This document shows, in pieces, positions 1 through 7,887 of a DNA stretch of 64,000 nt. Position 1 is the first letter of the stretch, and every line of letters starts with the position of its first letter. Under the pieces are notes generated by a model that saw only the letters and a program-made list of their open reading frames with translations, did no database searches and was not told the origin of the DNA. Source of the stretch: SURF-21 sp964462595. Lineage in GTDB: Bacteria; Actinomycetota; Geothermincolia; Geothermincolales; RBG-13-55-18. Both the position numbers and the translations under genes were made by a program. Where the stretch lies: the NCBI GenBank assembly GCA_964462595.1, contig CAYWXM010000053.1:1-64000 (forward strand). The letters run 5' to 3'.

Positions 1-60
1 GTCGACAAGCGTGGGGTCTTACAGCTTCTGAACCCCTGATTCCCATCCCATGCAGGCATT

Positions 61-1116
61 TTGCAGAGAGAAACCCGGTTATCTCTTAAACTCCTGTTTG
101 ATGGCATTGATTTCAAGTATGTCATCGAGAGGGTGAAGGATGGCAAACAGGACCTGGATATAATCCTTCCCCATCCAATCGAGATCCGCCTCAAGGTCTG
201 CGAGAACCCCATACCCGACAAACCGCCTCTCTTTCTAAATATGGGACGGCGCATCGAGGAGGTGGCCAAGATGAAATCCTACTACAACTTCTCTTCATAC
301 AAGGGGAAGGTCTGGGCCCACCCCCACCTCATCGGCTATGTCGAGACGAGCGGGAACCTCGAGCCCACCCTGGACCGCTCGGATTTCAGGCGCACGAAGA
401 AGCGCAAGGCAGTCTACGAGGGAATTGCCCTGGTGGAGGAGGAGATACACTCCGCCCTGAGCAAGATCGTGCAATCCACCAATGTGGAGAGCCTAGGTCG
501 TCTGGGCAGCCTCCTCACCCAGCTCCTGGAACAGATCGCCAGGGAAGACCGCATGACCTTGAGAGAGGTCTTTGCCGCCGGGGGCGATGTCGGCTTGGTG
601 GAGACGCCGGACTCGGACCTGGAGCTGGCAAATCCGGGAGAGGGGGACGGTAAGGCGGGCCAGGAGGCGGGGGAGCCGGGAGGTGAGAAGTTGAGCGTGG
701 AAGAGGGAGAGGGCGATCTCTCCGGCCGCCGGCGCCGCGGCAGCGGTTTCGTGGTGCGCTTCGACGACACTGCCCTCGATGCGCTCATCCAGGAGGATGG
801 GGCCATCCCCAGGGCCAGCCTGGTCGAGGACACTATCAATATATATGTCAATCACCCGGACTTCGTGGACCGGACGTCCCGCGCAAGGCACGGCAGGATG
901 AAGCTCTCGGACCGGCTTGCTTCCTACGTCGCGGCCATCATCGCCACATATTACAAGGATACTTACTACAGCAAGTACAACCTCCAGCCGGAGATAAAGA
1001 GGGTGGTGGGGAGCCGCACCGCCATGTTCGACGATTTCCTCTCCTTCACCTGCCGTCTCGAACAGATGCTGCAGGGATATGTGGGCAGCGACCTGGAGAA
1101 GATCGCGGAGGTATAG
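61..1116 (+). CDS. Hypothetical protein, possibly the 3' part of a larger gene
   Basis: A 351-residue product that I cannot assign with confidence. It has a basic RRTKKRKA stretch near residue 112, a helical segment around residues 120-160, an acidic Gly/Glu-rich linker (about 180-225) followed by RRRRG, and a C-terminal helical domain. The N-terminal half loosely resembles the region that follows the ATPase domain in GHKL (Hsp90-like) ATPases; this is weak. There is no ATG start and no clear ribosome site; TTG at 61 or ATT at 58 are the only nearby starts. The same frame is open from base 1 to a TGA at 37-39, so the gene may be interrupted by that stop or begin outside the window. It is followed 5 bp later by the next gene, so the two probably form a pair. 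Confidence 0.5.
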   Translation: MQRETRLSLKLLFDGIDFKYVIERVKDGKQDLDIILPHPIEIRLKVCENPIPDKPPLFLNMGRRIEEVAKMKSYYNFSSYKGKVWAHPHLIGYVETSGNLEPTLDRSDFRRTKKRKAVYEGIALVEEEIHSALSKIVQSTNVESLGRLGSLLTQLLEQIAREDRMTLREVFAAGGDVGLVETPDSDLELANPGEGDGKAGQEAGEPGGEKLSVEEGEGDLSGRRRRGSGFVVRFDDTALDALIQEDGAIPRASLVEDTINIYVNHPDFVDRTSRARHGRMKLSDRLASYVAAIIATYYKDTYYSKYNLQPEIKRVVGSRTAMFDDFLSFTCRLEQMLQGYVGSDLEKIAEV

Positions 1117-1121
1117 AAGAC

Positions 1122-1985
1122 GTGCCTGTAAACCAGCCCTTACCGGAGGAGCTCATCCAGCGATTGATCGAGGAGATAGCGCCGCTCAACAACCTTTACC
1201 GGCAGGCAGTGAAAGAGCACCGGCCTTTCCATGTGTCCTTCGGATACCTGTGGGATATAGGGGATGTCTTGCTAGAGGCGGGAATTGATAAAATAACCCC
1301 GATCGCGTCCGCGATCCACGAAAGAAGCTACATAACGCGAGAACTGATTACTTACTCCTTCAGAATAAGGAATTATTTCCCATGGCGCGGGACCATAAAG
1401 CGGCGCTTCGGCGGAGTAACATCATACGCTGCCTTCCGTGACGCCTTTCCCCTTCTTGAGAACGAGAACTACCGTTTAAGCCGCGCCAGGGAGAGGGAGT
1501 TGGTAAGGTTGCTGAATTCCGGGAAGGAAATCAAGAAAATCAGGGAAGAAATCGCAGCCACGAAGAAGGCCAGGGTGCCGGGAAGAAAGAGGCGTGACAT
1601 GCGCCTGCACGAGATGGATTCGTTCGTGCGGATGTTCGATGAGCGCTTCGGTGAATTGCGGAGGCTGATGGACAAAGGCTCGAAGCAGAGCATTGAGCGG
1701 TTCGGAAGGCAGTGGGGGGAGCAGGTACTGCTTTTCTGCAATCGACTGTGTCTCTCCTTGGCCGATGAAAACTTCGCTCTGCCGGAGGAAATGCCGCCGC
1801 TCGATGGCATTGACGCGCCATGGAGTGCTTTCATCACGAGTCTGTACGAGGTGGCCTCCAGTAAAAGAGCATTCAGGAACCGGGCGCGCCGCAGGGTCAA
1901 TCCCATGGACTTCGTAACCATGGGGAACTACATGGACATCCTGAGGGATGAAAGGAAGATTAAAGAATATGTCGAAAAGCGTTGA
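1122..1985 (+). CDS. Hypothetical protein, partner of the upstream gene
   Basis: A 287-residue, very basic, mostly helical protein starting with GTG five bases after the stop of the upstream gene, so translation is probably coupled. Visible features are the motif RIRNYFPWRG near residue 83, a Lys/Arg-rich coiled-coil-like stretch (about 125-160) and another Arg-rich stretch near residue 250. I recognise no enzyme motif and no membrane segment. Its stop lies only 27 bp before the element arm at 2013, the position that the toxin-antitoxin genes hold in the neighbouring units. A function in defence or element maintenance is possible but is only inferred from position. Confidence 0.6.
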   Translation: MPVNQPLPEELIQRLIEEIAPLNNLYRQAVKEHRPFHVSFGYLWDIGDVLLEAGIDKITPIASAIHERSYITRELITYSFRIRNYFPWRGTIKRRFGGVTSYAAFRDAFPLLENENYRLSRARERELVRLLNSGKEIKKIREEIAATKKARVPGRKRRDMRLHEMDSFVRMFDERFGELRRLMDKGSKQSIERFGRQWGEQVLLFCNRLCLSLADENFALPEEMPPLDGIDAPWSAFITSLYEVASSKRAFRNRARRRVNPMDFVTMGNYMDILRDERKIKEYVEKR

Positions 1986-2012
1986 AAATATGAAGCACTC
2001 CCATGTGTTCCG

Positions 2013-2213
2013 GTCAACAAATGGTCAATATAGCTGTGCGCAACCGAGGAAAACCGAGAGAAACTGAGAACAACTCGAATCTGCAGGAATCGCAGGATAT
2101 ATGTAACTCAGGGCAACTGAGAACAACTCAGGGCAACCGAGAACAAGCGTATTTTCCGGACTGTAAATCCGTTGGCACAGCCTACGGAGGTTCAAATCCT
2201 CCCTCCCCCACCA
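2013..2213 (+). repeat. Junction A: element arm plus displaced tRNA-Tyr 3' half (attR-like)
   Basis: The arm starts with GTCAACAAATGGTCAATA and continues with two blocks of short repeats at a strict 10-bp period (2041-2080, consensus AACYGAGRA; 2105-2147, alternating AACTCAGGG and AACTGAGAA). At 2156-2213 follows a tRNA 3' portion: anticodon arm CGGA-CTGTAAA-TCCG (anticodon GTA, Tyr), long variable arm GGC-ACA-GCC, T arm GGAGG-TTCAAAT-CCTCC, acceptor strand CTCCCCC, A and CCA. The matching 5' half (GGGGGAG, D arm) is absent. Tyrosine recombinases commonly cross over in the anticodon arm of tRNA genes and leave such a 3' copy at the far end of the element. Confidence 0.8.
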
Positions 2214-2222
2214 GGAATAAAG

Positions 2223-2253
2223 AAGCAGGTCAGGTGTATTCTTTGGCCTGCTT
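2223..2253 (+). terminator. Hairpin following junction A
   Basis: AAGCAGGTCA (2223-2232) pairs with TGGCCTGCTT (2244-2253) with one G-T pair. The same hairpin sequence follows junctions B and C, so homology between units extends past the tRNA end and probably marks the left end of each unit. There is no clear T run, so function as a tRNA terminator is probable rather than certain. Confidence 0.5.
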
Positions 2254-2502
2254 GCTTGGTCGGAAGGCCTCAAATCCTCGGACCGTTTGTTTTCCTCGCT
2301 GAAAGGGTACAGTCTTTCCATAGGGCAAAACGCATCAGGGGCACCTGATCGTCCAGAAGAGCGATAACTCGGGTTGCACTGACTGCATTAGCGGGCTATG
2401 CGCAAGTCAGCCACGAGCGCGCACCTACTTGAAAAGCAATGGCGGGCGGGAGCGCTGCGTGGTCCTTGTCTATTCACGCGCGGTAGTAAAGGGGGATGTC
2501 GC

Positions 2503-3840
2503 ATGAAAGCAATCGTGGTTGGTGCGGGGGCTGCCGGCCTGGCAGCCCTGCATGAACTCAGCGGGAAGGGGATCGAGGCCGTTGCCTTTGAGCAGAGAGA
2601 ACAGGCAGGCGGCCGTACGATCAGCTTCGAAAAAGACGGCTACCGTATCGACCTGGGCGCTCAGTTCATGAGCAAGGATTATGAAATGACATCCGGCTTT
2701 CTAAATGCGATTGGACTGGGGGGCGATCTGGTCAAGGCTCCGGTGCGGATAAGGTTATGGAACAACGGCTCGCTGTACCCGATGGGCATGAGCCCGGATC
2801 CAAGGGCTATGTATGGAAACCTCAGGTACTTCATCAAGGGATACAGCCCGAAGGGATGGTTTAACCTGGCGCGCATTATGGCCTATATCGCGCGCCGCTG
2901 GAGGGAGTTCTCGGACCTGGACAGCATCGCCCTCGACCTTGACCGCTTAAGCCTTGGCGAGTTTGCCCTAACGAAATCAAGCCGGGAAGTGCTGCAGGGC
3001 TTCCTCCAGCCGGTGATAACCGGGCTGATACTCGAGGAACCGGAGGTAATAGGAGCTACCCTCGGTATCGTTTGCATGCGGATGACCGTCATCGGGTTCA
3101 TGTCGGGGCTGCTGACTCCGCGCAGGGGCTTCGGGAGCATCCCCGAGCGGATGCATGAGATCTACGGGGACGGCATCAAGGTTTCGACGCCGGTTGAGCG
3201 GATAGTCATCGAGGGCGGGTCCGTCAAGGGAGTAGAGGTGGGTGGCGACTTCGTGGATGCGGACGCCGTCATCTGCGCGACCACCGCCACTGCCGCACTG
3301 AGGCTTCTTCCCGGCCTGCCGCCTTCACTGGCGGGGCCCCTCGCAAAGGCCAGGTACAGCGCCTGCTGTCACGTGGTCTTCGCAGTCGATAACCATCCAT
3401 TCCCCGCAGGCGAGTTCGCGCGATATCTCCCGCGGTCATCTGGATCCCCCATCGCTTTCATCGGCAGCGGGCGTGCAAAGTCACCCGAGATGGCGCCTGC
3501 AGGGGGGGACCTCGTCCACTGCTTCGTCTACGGCAAGCACGCTGCCGAGCTCAACCGCATGGGCGACGAGGAAATCGCCGGCATTATCGGAGGTGAAGCC
3601 GCGAAATACCTGCCCACGCTGCCGGAAAGCCCCGTCTTCTCTAAGGTATGCAGGTTCGATGAGGCGGTATTCCTGTCCCCGCCCGGATCCCTCGCGCAGC
3701 TGATTGATGTGGTAGAAGAATGTCCTCGCCAGGTAAAGGGGCTCTACCTGGCCGGAGAATACACGAATGTCGGAGGCGTTGAGACCGCGGTAAAGAGTGG
3801 GCTGGATGCCGCGCGCATGGCGTTTCAGGATTTTGGTTGA
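2503..3840 (+). CDS. FAD-dependent amine oxidase / protoporphyrinogen oxidase-like protein
   Basis: A 445-residue flavoprotein of the amine oxidase/phytoene desaturase superfamily. The N-terminal dinucleotide fold GAGAAG (residues 7-12) is followed by FEQREQAGGRT (about 29-39), and the C-terminal FAD motif reads LYLAGEYTNVGGVETAVKSG. ATG 2503 is chosen because AGGGGG lies just upstream and the FAD fold starts at once; an in-frame ATG at 2398 would add 35 residues unlike the family. The substrate cannot be read from the sequence: HemY-like porphyrinogen oxidation is one option, but no haem gene lies nearby. It is the main cargo of unit 2, which suggests recent transfer. Confidence 0.85.
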   Translation: MKAIVVGAGAAGLAALHELSGKGIEAVAFEQREQAGGRTISFEKDGYRIDLGAQFMSKDYEMTSGFLNAIGLGGDLVKAPVRIRLWNNGSLYPMGMSPDPRAMYGNLRYFIKGYSPKGWFNLARIMAYIARRWREFSDLDSIALDLDRLSLGEFALTKSSREVLQGFLQPVITGLILEEPEVIGATLGIVCMRMTVIGFMSGLLTPRRGFGSIPERMHEIYGDGIKVSTPVERIVIEGGSVKGVEVGGDFVDADAVICATTATAALRLLPGLPPSLAGPLAKARYSACCHVVFAVDNHPFPAGEFARYLPRSSGSPIAFIGSGRAKSPEMAPAGGDLVHCFVYGKHAAELNRMGDEEIAGIIGGEAAKYLPTLPESPVFSKVCRFDEAVFLSPPGSLAQLIDVVEECPRQVKGLYLAGEYTNVGGVETAVKSGLDAARMAFQDFG

Positions 3841-3918
3841 TAAGTACATGATTCAACGGTCAGGTTGTTCTCTACTTTTGTGTGCAGCAGCATCTTGATG
3901 CCGGTAGTCATTATGTGG

Positions 3919-3927
3919 TGCTACAAT
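3919..3927 (+). promoter_or_regulatory. Extended -10 promoter for hicBA
   Basis: TGCTACAAT matches the extended -10 form (TG-N-TATAAT, one mismatch) 41 bp before the hicB start. No good -35 lies at standard distance, which is tolerated by extended -10 promoters. Predicted by eye only. Confidence 0.4.
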
Positions 3928-3967
3928 TAAATGGCAGTTTATCAGATGCGGCCTGGAGGGGAATGAG

Positions 3968-4177
3968 TTGCAAAAGGAGATTGTTTTCCTCGTTGAGGAG
4001 TCTATGGATGGCGGCTACGAAGCTAAGGCTCTTGGACATCCAATATTTACTGAGGGCGAGTCCCTGCATGAGATAAGGGAGTCGGTAAAAGACGCCGTGC
4101 GTTGCCATTTCGATGACGAGGACCTCCCGAAGATAGCGAGATTGCACTTCGTTAAGGATGAGGTCATCGCCGTATGA
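3968..4177 (+). CDS. hicB: HicB-family antitoxin
   Basis: A 69-residue protein with the partial RNase H-like fold of HicB antitoxins (EIVFLVEESMDGGYEAKALG, then a GESLHEIRESVKDAV helix). HicB neutralises the HicA RNase and usually represses its own operon. The short form here lacks a C-terminal DNA-binding domain, so autoregulation may differ. The start is TTG at 3968 with GGAGGGG at 3954-3960, seven bases upstream; the nearby ATG at 3963 is in another frame. The stop overlaps the hicA start by 4 bp, so the order is hicB then hicA. Confidence 0.85.
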   Translation: MQKEIVFLVEESMDGGYEAKALGHPIFTEGESLHEIRESVKDAVRCHFDDEDLPKIARLHFVKDEVIAV

Positions 4178-4422
4178 AGCTCCCGCGAGATATTGGGGGA
4201 GAGGAGCTCGCGAAGCTTCTATCGAAATATGGCTACGAGATAACCAGGCAAACAGGAAGTCACCTTCGCCTAACAACTAACCTGAAGGGCGAACACCACC
4301 TGACCATTCCAAAGCATAAACCACTGAAAGTCGGAACCCTGAGCGGCATTTTGGCTGAAGTCAGCGCTTACCTAGAGATAACTAGAGAATCGCTGATTCG
4401 TGAGCTATTTCAGAAGAAATAA
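4174..4422 (+). CDS. hicA: HicA-family mRNA interferase toxin
   Basis: An 82-residue protein with the double-stranded-RNA-binding-like fold of HicA toxins. The core YEITRQTGSHLRLT contains the GSH motif whose His is the catalytic residue in the family, followed by HHLTIPKHKPLKVGTLSGIL. HicA cleaves mRNA when free of HicB. It overlaps hicB by ATGA. The gene ends 21 bp before the arm of junction B, so the toxin-antitoxin pair sits at the extreme right of unit 2, where it could penalise loss of the unit. Family assignment is firm; activity is not tested. Confidence 0.88.
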   Translation: MKLPRDIGGEELAKLLSKYGYEITRQTGSHLRLTTNLKGEHHLTIPKHKPLKVGTLSGILAEVSAYLEITRESLIRELFQKK

Positions 4423-4443
4423 TTAGCTCTTAACCCAGATTCA

Positions 4444-4645
4444 ATCAACAAATAGTCAATATAGCTGAGCTCAACCGAGGAAAACCGAGAGCAACTGAGA
4501 ACAACTGAATTATTTAGAAACAGCAGGGTTAAATGTAACTCAGAACAACTGAGAGCAACCCAGGAAAACCCAGAACAACCGTATTTTCCGGACTGTAAAT
4601 CCGTTGGCACAGCCTACGGAGGTTCAAATCCTCCCTCCCCCACCA
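4444..4645 (+). repeat. Junction B: element arm plus tRNA-Tyr 3' half
   Basis: Same layout as junction A: an arm starting ATCAACAAATAGTCAATA, 10-bp-phased AACCGAGRA/AACTGAGAA repeats, then the tRNA-Tyr 3' part at 4588-4645, identical to junction A from the anticodon arm through CCA. Arm start to core start is 144 bp (143 in A, C and D). The middle of the arm (4509-4533) is the least conserved part. No tRNA 5' half is present. Confidence 0.8.
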
Positions 4646-4658
4646 GGAATAAAAGAGC

Positions 4659-4684
4659 AGGTCAGAGGGTTATCTCTCTGGCCT
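4659..4684 (+). terminator. Hairpin following junction B
   Basis: AGGTCAGAG (4659-4667) pairs with CTCTGGCCT (4676-4684), one G-T pair. It is homologous to the hairpins after junctions A and C and unlike the one after junction D. Confidence 0.5.
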
Positions 4685-4686
4685 GG

Positions 4687-4947
4687 TTGCTTGTACGGGA
4701 AGCCTATGAAAATGGGCAACGGATTATCTATCCGTCGGGGAATGCCGCGATGTTCCAGATAAAAGGCCAGCTCAAGGAACGTATTTGTTTAAAGCCTGAT
4801 TGCCCGTACACCACGCAACGGATTGCCAATACATTTGCCGGAAAAACTTTCTGGGTGTGCCAACCGGCGGAACGAACAATCCTACCGGCTGTTTCGAGGG
4901 AAACAGCCAGCGTTTATTTGCGGGAATTCGAGAATCCCGATCAATAA
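4687..4947 (+). CDS. Doubtful small hypothetical protein
   Basis: An 86-codon frame with a TTG start and no clear ribosome site. The product has scattered cysteines (CLKPDCPY, FWVCQP) that could form a zinc site, but I recognise no family. The frame runs into the arm relic at 4939. It may be the decayed 3' end of an earlier cargo gene or may not be coding at all. Confidence 0.25.
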   Translation: MLVREAYENGQRIIYPSGNAAMFQIKGQLKERICLKPDCPYTTQRIANTFAGKTFWVCQPAERTILPAVSRETASVYLREFENPDQ

Positions 4948-4968
4948 ATAGTCAACATAGTTGAACGC
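4939..4968 (+). repeat. Relic of an element arm (fifth copy, left end only)
   Basis: GATCAATAAATAGTCAACAT and the next ten bases align without gaps to the first 30 bases of the junction arms, about 24 of 30 identical, and every difference is a transition. The repeat blocks and tRNA core are missing. It indicates a further insertion whose junction has been deleted. Confidence 0.55.
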
Positions 4969-5043
4969 GACAGATGGATGGTGGCGGGGCAGAAGTGCAA
5001 TTGTAGGCAAAACAAGGATTTTCCTTGCTGTGAAAGGAACAGA

Positions 5044-7524
5044 TCACGCTTCTTTATAACCTCTTTCCTTATAAGTGCGTAATCGCTTCTTGAACATGCG
5101 CAGCAGCATCGGTACCCTGGCATCAACATAGTCGAAAATCTGCACTTCCTTCTTGCCGAGAAACGGACGCTCGAGCCTCCCGGCATACTGGGTTATCGTG
5201 CCATCAAATGAAACCGGCATGGCTAGAAATAGCGTATCCAGGCGAGGATCGTCGAATCCCTCTCCGATGTAACTGCCGGTGGCGACGATTAAACGCTCCT
5301 CCGTATCGGGAATGGAGGACAGTTGCTCCGTAGCCAGCCGCCTCGCCTTAGCGCCCATCCCTCCGAACAGTACGATCATATTCCTGACAGCACCTTCGAG
5401 TCGGGATGCGAAGAACTGCAGGTGCTCTCTTCTCCCGGTGAGCAGGATGGGAGACCGCCCAGCTTTCAGGGCGGCAAGGATATCATCGAGAATAAGGCGG
5501 TTTCGCCCTTCGTCGTTGATCATCCTGTCGTAGATATCGTGGATGAAAGGATCGGCCTCCTCGGTTTCGTAGGTGAAATCCGTATCGCGCCGCATCAGCA
5601 TGCGCTCCAGGACTTGGCTGCCATCCGAGTGCCTGAGGCCTGATACGTGTCTGACAGCCCCGCAATGCATGAGGATGATCGGATGCAGACCGTCGCGCCT
5701 CTTCAGGGTTGCCGTGAGGCCGAGAACATGACGTGGCCTGGCATTGCGCAGGATCTGCTCGAAGGAGATAGCCGGGACGTGATGGCATTCATCGACTACT
5801 ATGTGGCTATATTCCGTAACGACATCAGCTACCTGCTTCTTGCTGTATAGGGACTGCATGGTGGCGATATCTATATAACCGGTGCTCCGGTCCTTCGGTC
5901 CGCCTATCTGTCCGATGAGGGAGGGTTCAACATCGAGGAACTCCTGCAGGCGATGCTGCCATTGCTCAAGGAGGGGACGCCTGTGGACCAGCACCAAGGT
6001 GTTGATGGCGCGTGCTGCAATCATATAAGCACCGATTACCGTTTTGCCGGAACCTGGAGGCGCCACCAGGACCCCCATATCGTAGGGCACAAGTTCGGAA
6101 GCGGCCGCTTTCTGTTGGGGGGTTAGTTCGCCCTGGAAGTTGGTCTCGATATCTATTCCCAGAGGCCTCTCGTCGCGCAGATCCAGATCGATCCCCAGTT
6201 CTCCAAGCAGTTCTATCAACTCATCGAGACAGCCGCGGGGAAGCCCGACATGGTGTGGGAAATCCTCAGTACAGCAGATCATCCGGGGCGTAAGCACGGT
6301 TGAGAGCCTGAGGTTCTGTTTCTTGTAGAACTCTGGATTCTGAAATGCGGCAACCCTCCTTATACGGTTGAGGAGGGGCTGCGAGAGGCCTTCCTTCTCA
6401 ACATAGAGCTGATTGGCAAGTACAGCGTTGATGCTATCCGGCAGGGGACCTTGCGGGGGCGGCGGCTTGAAACGCCAGGATGGCTTCGTTGCCCAAGGCC
6501 GCTCATCCATATCCGCGAACCCGGTGCCGACTCCTAGAACCTGGCCATATTTGTTCGCCTCACGCAGTAATCCCTCGAGTTGCCCGGGCGTTATCCTCTC
6601 AACGGACGCAAGGAATCCCCATTGATCGGGAAGCGGTCGCAGGTCATCATCCAGGAACAGGGTGTTCTCTTTGTCCACTGCCTCCCTCTGGAAGGGAAGG
6701 GCGATGAGGTTGCCGAAGCCGCCCTTGGGGACGGAGTCCTGGTTGGGGAATAGCCTGTCATAGGAGCTCATCGGGAGGTTGCAGTTGGAAGACATGGTCT
6801 CGGTTATCAGGAAACACCCGAGATTGCGTGCGTCGCGCGCTGAAACAGCCTCCGAGAAGAACATCCAGATATGCGCCCCGTTTCCCGATCTGGACCTTTC
6901 GAGAGCTGCGGGGATACCTTTGAGCCTGCTGGTCCCGAGTAAAGCTGCGGCATCTTCCCGCCAGGAATCCTTGTCGAAGTCGATGGCGAGAAAGTGGCAC
7001 CTTCCCTCAGGAAGCAGGGGATAGATACCTATGGTTTGCAATCCTTCGAGATGGTTCCTGATGGTTTCATCCGTCAAGGGGATGAATTCCCGGCTGGGGC
7101 AACTGGCGCATCTTACCTTCTTCTTGTCGCAGATATCCTGGACCCATTCATTCTTGCAAGCCGGGCTATAGCCCTCTTTGCCGCTTCTCTTACTGGACCA
7201 TAACCTGGCGTAAACGTCATCCCTGCCCTTGAAAAGACCAAGGAAGAGCTGAATCCTTTCAGATGTGAGATGCTCTCCGGGAGATGCAGGGGCAATCTTC
7301 TTGCCTTCTTCAACCGGGACATGCTCGCAAGAGGTTTGGGAGGTAATGCTGCCGATCGCGTTCTCTTCATCACGAAAAGATTCAAGCTCGTTTTTTAAGC
7401 GGTCGATGTGCTTGATTAGGGAGTCCCGCTCCCTGTCGATCATAGATAGGCGTTTCTCAAGGGAAGCGATCTTATCTGCGATTTCATCATAGCTCTTGTC
7501 TGAAGAGCCTTTCCTCTGGTTCAT
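5044..7524 (-). CDS. TOTE-type primase-helicase fusion (DEAD/DEAH SF2 helicase)
   Basis: An 826-residue protein. Order of parts: coiled coil (about 10-55); a cysteine cluster (C...C...CASC, about 120-145); an archaeo-eukaryotic primase-like domain with FLAIDFDKD (about 178-186) supplying the acidic catalytic pair and SGNGAHIWMFF (about 215-225) supplying the His; then an SF2 helicase with APPGSGKT (about 487-494), VVDECHH (about 575), GLTATLKRRDG and QYAGRLERP. This arrangement is that of the TOTE conflict systems, predicted to act against invading nucleic acid. It is transcribed against the toxin-antitoxin pair that follows, and is the main cargo of unit 3. Domain identity is confident; a defence role is inferred from the family. 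Confidence 0.88.
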   Translation of the reverse strand: MNQRKGSSDKSYDEIADKIASLEKRLSMIDRERDSLIKHIDRLKNELESFRDEENAIGSITSQTSCEHVPVEEGKKIAPASPGEHLTSERIQLFLGLFKGRDDVYARLWSSKRSGKEGYSPACKNEWVQDICDKKKVRCASCPSREFIPLTDETIRNHLEGLQTIGIYPLLPEGRCHFLAIDFDKDSWREDAAALLGTSRLKGIPAALERSRSGNGAHIWMFFSEAVSARDARNLGCFLITETMSSNCNLPMSSYDRLFPNQDSVPKGGFGNLIALPFQREAVDKENTLFLDDDLRPLPDQWGFLASVERITPGQLEGLLREANKYGQVLGVGTGFADMDERPWATKPSWRFKPPPPQGPLPDSINAVLANQLYVEKEGLSQPLLNRIRRVAAFQNPEFYKKQNLRLSTVLTPRMICCTEDFPHHVGLPRGCLDELIELLGELGIDLDLRDERPLGIDIETNFQGELTPQQKAAASELVPYDMGVLVAPPGSGKTVIGAYMIAARAINTLVLVHRRPLLEQWQHRLQEFLDVEPSLIGQIGGPKDRSTGYIDIATMQSLYSKKQVADVVTEYSHIVVDECHHVPAISFEQILRNARPRHVLGLTATLKRRDGLHPIILMHCGAVRHVSGLRHSDGSQVLERMLMRRDTDFTYETEEADPFIHDIYDRMINDEGRNRLILDDILAALKAGRSPILLTGRREHLQFFASRLEGAVRNMIVLFGGMGAKARRLATEQLSSIPDTEERLIVATGSYIGEGFDDPRLDTLFLAMPVSFDGTITQYAGRLERPFLGKKEVQIFDYVDARVPMLLRMFKKRLRTYKERGYKEA

Positions 7525-7662
7525 AAGAAGATTATAGGGCTGGTGGTCTGCGTCTGACAGAGGAAGTCAGATCGGCACCACGAAGTGGTAAGAGGAGGTA
7601 ATAGGCCAAATGACACGGTCTATGACAAGAGGTATTATAAACGAAGAGAGAAGGTGGTGATG

Positions 7663-7887
7663 ATGAGGTTCGAGCGGATAACGATAGACCCGGAAATATG
7701 TACCGGGAAGCCCTGCATAAGGGGGCTGAGGTTTCCCGTTTCCCGCCTGCTGGGCTTGCTCGCCTCGGGTGAGACAAGGGAGGAGATCCTGAAGGAATAC
7801 CCCTACCTGGAATCTGAGGACATCGATGAGACCTTGCGATACGCCGCCTTTCTCGCCGAAGAGGAAACCCTGGAGATCGCTAAGTGA
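7663..7887 (+). CDS. DUF433 antitoxin-like protein
   Basis: A 74-residue protein with the family signature ITIDPEICTGKPCIRGLRFPVSRLLGLLASGETREEILKEYPYL, a winged-helix-like domain found as the antitoxin partner of PIN-like DUF5615 toxins. ATG 7663 is preferred over the adjacent ATG 7660 because AAGGTGG (7651-7657) then has normal spacing; a longer frame from 7585 adds residues unlike the family. The stop overlaps the GTG start of the next gene. It may bind the operon promoter, as DUF433 proteins are DNA-binding in form. Confidence 0.85.
   Translation: MRFERITIDPEICTGKPCIRGLRFPVSRLLGLLASGETREEILKEYPYLESEDIDETLRYAAFLAEEETLEIAK

Larger units (their letters stand above)
1..2155. mobile_element. 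Integrated unit 1 (left part outside window)
   Basis: Stretch ending at the first tRNA-Tyr 3' junction. It holds a two-gene cassette (61-1985) transcribed toward the junction, then the arm repeats. No integrase is visible here; one could lie to the left of the window together with the intact tRNA-Tyr gene. Its assignment as a unit rests on the shared junction structure. Confidence 0.45.
2214..4587. mobile_element. Integrated cargo unit 2 (FAD oxidase plus HicBA)
   Basis: About 2.4 kb between junctions A and B. It begins with the shared hairpin and ends with the shared arm. Cargo is one FAD-dependent oxidoreductase and the hicBA pair, all reading toward the right arm; the hicA stop is 21 bp from the arm. 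No recombinase gene is present, so the unit would need an integrase in trans. Confidence 0.6.

Noticed and set aside
37..39. UGA at 37-39 as a second selenocysteine codon
   Set aside because: No redox motif surrounds it and the upstream frame is only 12 codons long before the window edge.
2041..2150. CRISPR array
   Set aside because: Units are 10 bp without spacers; no cas genes are present.
2150..2213. Complete tRNA-Tyr gene at each junction
   Set aside because: Only the anticodon arm through CCA is present. The expected 5' acceptor strand GGGGGAG and the D arm are absent upstream of all four copies.
2003..2302. Small protein encoded across junction A (and matching frames at C and D)
   Set aside because: The frame is similar in A and D but has stop codons in B and C and runs through the tRNA part, so conservation is at DNA level.
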